A stretch of DNA of 8,269 nucleotides from an uncultured Mailhella sp. (GTDB lineage: Bacteria > Desulfobacterota > Desulfovibrionia > Desulfovibrionales > Desulfovibrionaceae), in NCBI GenBank assembly GCA_910578585.1, contig CAJTRG010000029.1, positions 1 to 8,269 of the forward strand, read 5' to 3'. A model generated the notes under the pieces. It was not told the origin of the DNA. It saw only the letters and a program-made list of their open reading frames with translations, and searched no databases. Both the position numbers and the translations under genes were made by a program. This document shows positions 5,808 through 8,269 of the stretch, piece by piece. Numbering within the stretch: the stretch's first letter is position 1; the number at the start of each line of letters is the position of its first letter.

Positions 5808-6851
5808 TTATTGTAATTTTGCGTATTCTTCATCACTGACATCTTCAAGCCATTCAGTGGAAGCTCCTTCAGCAGGAACAGCAAGAGCGATATGGGAGAA
5901 CCAGCTGTCCTTTGCAGCGCCGTGCCAATGTTTTACGCCTTCAGGAATATTCACAACATCGCCGGCTTTGAGTTCCTGAGCTGGTTTGCCCCATTCCTGA
6001 TAATAGCCTCTGCCTTCGGTTACCATGAGGATTTGTCCGCTTTTATGGTGAATATGCCAATTATTTCTGCAAGCCGGCTCAAAAGTTACATTCACTGCAC
6101 GAACGCCGTCCTTGGTTAAGGTATTCACATAACTTTTGCCGGTAAAATATTTTGCATTCTGGACATTTTCTTCACCAAGACCAAAATCGCCGCCTTTATA
6201 GGTTGCGTCGGTCAAGGATAAAATTTCGCTGACCTGTTCATCGGTCAAGCCATTATTCTTGCCGGTATTAATGTGAGATTTCAATTGCGCAGGCACGGTG
6301 CGAATAGTTGAAAGCATGGCAATGGTGGAAACTTCTCTTTCCTGATACGTTAACACACCGCGGGCAAAAATATCTGCAAACAAATGTTCTTTCAGATAGG
6401 CGTCAATGGCAGGGGCAAAATCAAAAATACCGCCTTTATAGCGTTTGCCGGTCAATTTAAACTGCACATCGTCACCGTAGGCAAATTTATCTGTGCCTTG
6501 GGGCAGAAGTTTTCCTTCTTCACCCATTTTATCATTCTTATCCTTGCGGGCATCCATAACCTTTTTAAACGTATTCAGACCATTTAAACTTTTTGGAAAA
6601 CCACAATAAGCATAGGCCTGCACAAGAACTTCCTTGATTTCATTGACAGTCAAGCCTTCGTCAAGCCCGGTGTGCAGTGCCTTTTCCAAATTTGCCAAAT
6701 CACTTTTAGCGGTATACGCTGAAATCATTACTATATTTTTCTGCTTAGGGGTGAGAACGTCCTTTGCCATACCCTTTCCTCCAAAAGCACAAAGCATTCC
6801 CATTGCAAGAAAACAACAAATAACATTTTTTAATATTTTACCCTGTTTCAT
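5808..6851 (-). CDS. exported double carboxymuconolactone decarboxylase-like/cupin protein
   Basis: The 347-residue protein carries an N-terminal signal peptide (charged MKQGKILKN, hydrophobic 10-24, probable cleavage after GMA at residue 29). It then has two carboxymuconolactone decarboxylase (AhpD-like) helical domains at about 35-103 and 150-215, and a C-terminal cupin barrel at about 235-330. Cupin metal-ligand candidates are His266 and His268 (WHIHH), Glu279, and a histidine in VKHWH (308 or 310). The CXXC motif used by true AhpD peroxidase partners is absent: domain 1 keeps one cysteine (Cys83) and domain 2 none. AhpD-type peroxidase activity is therefore unlikely. The domain set is known from proteins of anaerobic gut bacteria, but the substrate is unknown. 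It is the first gene of the redox operon and the only product with an export signal. An upstream in-frame ATG at 6992 is open, but the extension runs through a terminator hairpin and lacks a ribosome binding site. Confidence 0.88.
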   Translation of the reverse strand: MKQGKILKNVICCFLAMGMLCAFGGKGMAKDVLTPKQKNIVMISAYTAKSDLANLEKALHTGLDEGLTVNEIKEVLVQAYAYCGFPKSLNGLNTFKKVMDARKDKNDKMGEEGKLLPQGTDKFAYGDDVQFKLTGKRYKGGIFDFAPAIDAYLKEHLFADIFARGVLTYQEREVSTIAMLSTIRTVPAQLKSHINTGKNNGLTDEQVSEILSLTDATYKGGDFGLGEENVQNAKYFTGKSYVNTLTKDGVRAVNVTFEPACRNNWHIHHKSGQILMVTEGRGYYQEWGKPAQELKAGDVVNIPEGVKHWHGAAKDSWFSHIALAVPAEGASTEWLEDVSDEEYAKLQ

Positions 6852-6856
6852 ATATT

Positions 6857-6861
6857 CCTCC
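6857..6861 (-). promoter_or_regulatory. ribosome binding site fixing the cupin-protein start
   Basis: GGAGG on the minus strand lies 5 bases before the ATG at 6851, followed directly by the signal peptide. This settles the start at 6851 against the longer open frame from 6992. Confidence 0.88.
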
Positions 6862-6911
6862 AAAAATCTTTGTATGTTTTCATTATTAACAATTTTTCGA
6901 TTTCTTGAAGA

Positions 6912-6941
6912 CCTAATTCTGCTTTTTTCCTGCCTAATTCT
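6912..6941. repeat. pair of 9-bp direct repeats, 21 bp apart
   Basis: The sequence cctaattct occurs at 6912-6920 and again at 6933-6941, a 21-bp period equal to about two DNA turns. The pair lies 60-90 bases upstream of the cupin gene start, inside the only stretch that can hold the promoter of the redox operon. It could be a two-site operator for a regulator binding one face of the helix. Only two copies exist, so chance is possible in AT-rich DNA. Confidence 0.35.
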
Positions 6942-6960
6942 CTCACTTTTTCCACAGACA

Positions 6961-6990
6961 AAAAAAGCATACCATATCAGTATGCTTTTC
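6961..6990 (-). terminator. rho-independent terminator upstream of the redox operon
   Basis: Ten-base perfect arms, aaaagcatac (6964-6973) and gtatgctttt (6981-6990), enclose a 7-base loop. On the minus strand the stem is followed by an unbroken run of seven T (6967-6961, counting the stem end). It would stop transcription arriving from the fic side. A shorter T run on the other side means it may also work for plus-strand transcripts. Confidence 0.75.
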
Positions 6991-7031
6991 ATTTTATCAT
7001 TAACAAGGAGTATATTTTTACAAAAGAATAA

Positions 7032-7073
7032 GGTTCTTGACCATAATCTCGCTTGAGATAATGGTCAAGAACC
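7032..7073. repeat. long near-perfect palindrome with 19-base arms
   Basis: Arms 7032-7050 and 7055-7073 pair at 18 of 19 positions (the exception is 7045/7060) around a 4-base loop, gctt. On the plus strand the stem is followed by AAATTTTTT, a fair terminator tail; on the minus strand by TTATTCTTTT. It may be a bidirectional terminator, the end of a lost gene or element, or an operator. On the minus strand TTGACC and TATGGT also fall inside it with a 17-base gap, a promoter-like pair. No plus-strand gene is present that would need it. Confidence 0.7.
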
Positions 7074-7083
7074 AAATTTTTTA

Positions 7084-7113
7084 ATAAAAAAAGCCCCATT
7101 AACCATGAGGCTT
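7084..7113 (-). terminator. rho-independent terminator of fic
   Basis: On the minus strand AAGCCTCAT (7113-7105) pairs with ATGGGGCTT (7099-7091) around the loop GGTTA; the one non-Watson-Crick position is a U-G wobble in RNA. The stem runs into seven T (7092-7086). It begins 22 bases after the fic stop codon. Confidence 0.88.
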
Positions 7114-7135
7114 ACATGAACAATTTCAAGTTAGA

Positions 7136-8194
7136 TTATTTTCTTATGGTATAAAAAGCACCTCGGGTTGTGCCTAATTTAGTCAAAAAACTTTTTTTCA
7201 CAAGCCCCTGCACAGCTTTGCGGATTGTTTCAGCATTCTTGCCGGATTTTTCCACAATTTCAGGCATGGAAAGTTCTGTTGTCTCAGCAAACAAGGCTAA
7301 AATTTCACGGGATGTGGAAGATAACTTATCAGTATTTGTCTTTTGTAGCTTTTGAATTTTTTCTTCCAAGGCGCGTTTTTGTTTTTGCAAAGACGTCACA
7401 AAAAACGTCAGCCAGGGCTCATAATCGACTTTATCGCTCCAAATTGTTTTCTGCGTACCCCGCAGTGCCCTGTAATAGGCGTCTTTATTGGCTTCAATAA
7501 CAGATTCCATGGAAGCATAGGGCATATAGCTGTATTTGCTCTTTAACATTAAAAGGATAGTTAGTGCCCGTGACAAACGCCCATTTCCGTCAACAAAAGG
7601 GTGAATAGAGAGAAACTGCACAATAAATACTCCAATAGTAATAATAGGATGTAAAAAACGGTCAGCAAGCGTATCATTTGTCCATTGGGTGAGCTCACGC
7701 ATAAGCCGCGGCGTATCAAAAGGAGTTGACGTCTCAAAAATTGTGCCGATTTCGTTGCCTGCTGCATCATAGGCGGCAACTCGATTGGAATCCGTTTTAT
7801 ATTCACCGCGATGCCGCTCATCTTTGCCAGAATATTTTAAAAGTATTTGATGCAGCTGCTTGATATAATTTTCCGTCAAAGGAATATCTGCATGGCTCTC
7901 AAATATGGTATTGATTAAATCAGAATAGCCAGCAACTTCTTCCTCATCTCGGGAAGCAAAAGATTTTTTGCTGATGTGACTGAAGAGGTCTTCAACTTCA
8001 GTGTCAGACAGTTTATTGCCCTCAATTCTGTTGGAAGACCCCACAGACTCAATGGTGGCAACCCGCTTCATGCTCATAAGCTCTGCGGGAGATAATTTCA
8101 GCTCATCCGCAGACCAGGAACCCACAAATTGATCTATCTCAGCAATTTTCTTCAACATATCTGTTGTAATAACAATATCTTTTGTTTTAATCAT
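7136..8194 (-). CDS. Fic-family protein (AMPylase) with C-terminal winged helix
   Basis: Fic proteins transfer AMP (sometimes other phosphoryl groups) from a nucleotide to hydroxyl side chains of target proteins. The 352-residue product has the full active-site motif HPFVDGNGRLSR (198-209) with catalytic His198. An N-terminal inhibitory motif SNRIEG (Ser54, Glu58, Gly59) fits the (S/T)xxxE(G/N) helix of class II Fic enzymes, whose glutamate blocks the ATP site. The protein is thus expected to be self-inhibited until triggered. The flap region (about 133-160) is complete. A probable short coiled coil (266-288) leads to a winged-helix domain (about 292-350; SMPEIVEKSGKNAETIRKAV is the likely helix-turn-helix). 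There is no separate antitoxin gene beside it. The ATG at 8194 is preferred over an in-frame TTG at 8209, because GGGA then lies 9 bases upstream. Both start region and ribosome binding site lie at the edge of the 20-bp repeat array. Its target and trigger are unknown. Confidence 0.93.
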   Translation of the reverse strand: MIKTKDIVITTDMLKKIAEIDQFVGSWSADELKLSPAELMSMKRVATIESVGSSNRIEGNKLSDTEVEDLFSHISKKSFASRDEEEVAGYSDLINTIFESHADIPLTENYIKQLHQILLKYSGKDERHRGEYKTDSNRVAAYDAAGNEIGTIFETSTPFDTPRLMRELTQWTNDTLADRFLHPIITIGVFIVQFLSIHPFVDGNGRLSRALTILLMLKSKYSYMPYASMESVIEANKDAYYRALRGTQKTIWSDKVDYEPWLTFFVTSLQKQKRALEEKIQKLQKTNTDKLSSTSREILALFAETTELSMPEIVEKSGKNAETIRKAVQGLVKKSFLTKLGTTRGAFYTIRK

Positions 8195-8269
8195 ACCAGA
8201 TTTTCCCAAATATTACCAGATTTTCCCAAATATTACCAGATTTTCCCAAATATTACCAGATTTTCCCAA
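8194..8269. repeat. 20-bp tandem repeat array at the fic start codon
   Basis: The unit taccagattttcccaaatat is repeated head to tail from 8194, 8214, 8234 and 8254. The last copy is cut by the window end after 16 bases, so the full array is longer. Copies are identical across the visible part and there are no spacers, which excludes CRISPR. The first base of the array is the A of the fic ATG (minus strand). Each full unit carries GGGA, which serves as the fic ribosome binding site in the nearest copy, and each unit junction makes TGGTAATAT, which resembles an extended -10 promoter element. The exact identity of copies points to recent expansion or ongoing copy-number change. Confidence 0.95.

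Larger units (their letters stand above)
6852..7135. other. intergenic region with three stem-loops, no gene
   Basis: These 284 bases separate fic from the redox operon. From right to left on the minus strand they hold the fic terminator, a long palindrome, a second terminator, a pair of 9-bp direct repeats and the cupin-gene ribosome binding site. I see no strong sigma-70 promoter for the redox operon. TTGTTA around 6880-6890 has no good -10 partner, so an activator-dependent or non-standard promoter is possible. A frame open upstream of the cupin start (6852-6992) reads through the second terminator and is best explained as chance. Confidence 0.6.

Noticed and set aside
6921..6934. Sigma-54-like GG-N10-GC upstream of the redox operon
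   Set aside because: GGCAGG and GC have the right spacing, but the TT before GC at -12 is AA and the -24 box lacks its first T and the C; too weak to call.
6852..6992. Longer start for the cupin protein from an ATG at 6992
   Set aside because: The extension runs through a terminator hairpin with a seven-T tail, has no ribosome binding site, and would bury the signal peptide. GGAGG sits 5 bases before 6851.
6634..7056. 140-codon plus-strand frame spanning the intergenic hairpins
   Set aside because: Overlaps the coding region of the cupin protein and crosses the terminator and part of the palindrome; no ribosome binding site or domain.
7136..8194. Fic as toxin of a Fic toxin-antitoxin pair
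   Set aside because: The inhibitory motif is inside the same protein and no small antitoxin gene lies beside it within the window, so a two-gene module is not supported.
8195..8209. TTG start of fic inside the repeat array
   Set aside because: The ATG at 8194 has GGGA at a workable distance. The TTG is part of the repeat unit and has no separate ribosome binding site.
8194..8269. CRISPR array
   Set aside because: The repeats are directly head to tail at 20 bp with no spacers and no cas genes nearby.

Overview
The window comes from a Gram-negative, probably anaerobic bacterium. All nine protein genes I can support lie on the minus strand. The left half holds Kdo-synthesis genes followed by lipopolysaccharide (LPS) transport genes, so the organism has an LPS outer membrane. 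The order kdsA-kdsC-lptC-lptA-lptB, the LptB sequence style, the AT-rich intergenic DNA and the redox genes fit a low-GC member of the Desulfovibrionaceae best. An LPS-bearing Negativicute remains possible; this placement is an inference from gene order and protein style only.

Reading in the direction of transcription (right to left), the window starts at its right edge with an array of 20-bp tandem repeats (8194-8269, cut by the window end). The array abuts the start codon of a Fic-family AMP-transferase with a C-terminal winged helix (7136-8194). After fic, about 150 bases hold three separate stem-loops: a fic terminator, a long near-perfect palindrome, and a second minus-strand terminator. 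Next comes a tight three-gene redox operon (6851 to 4172). It encodes an exported double carboxymuconolactone-decarboxylase/cupin protein, an aldo/keto reductase and an iron-sulfur flavoprotein. It is closed by a strong hairpin terminator at 4100-4147.

A good sigma-70-type promoter (4061-4089) then starts a compact six-gene envelope operon: kdsA, kdsC, lptC, a small exported repeat protein, lptA, lptB. Gaps are 8 bases or fewer, or the genes overlap, except around the small gene, where the start chosen leaves 20 bases. KdsA makes Kdo-8-phosphate and KdsC removes the phosphate, giving Kdo for the LPS inner core. LptC, LptA and LptB are the membrane anchor, periplasmic bridge and ATPase of the LPS export machine.

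The most interesting item is the small gene inside that operon (1487-1816). It encodes a signal peptide, then six 11-residue repeats with the core V-x-x-F-P-D and two cysteines. The pattern matches what I recall of the '7(1) septoil knot' proteins, a family of very small, deeply knotted proteins of unknown function. Its place between lptC and lptA, sharing their transcript and destined for the periplasm, suggests a role in LPS transport or envelope assembly. The second point of interest is the repeat array at the fic start codon, which could be an operator, a stack of promoter elements, or a copy-number switch.
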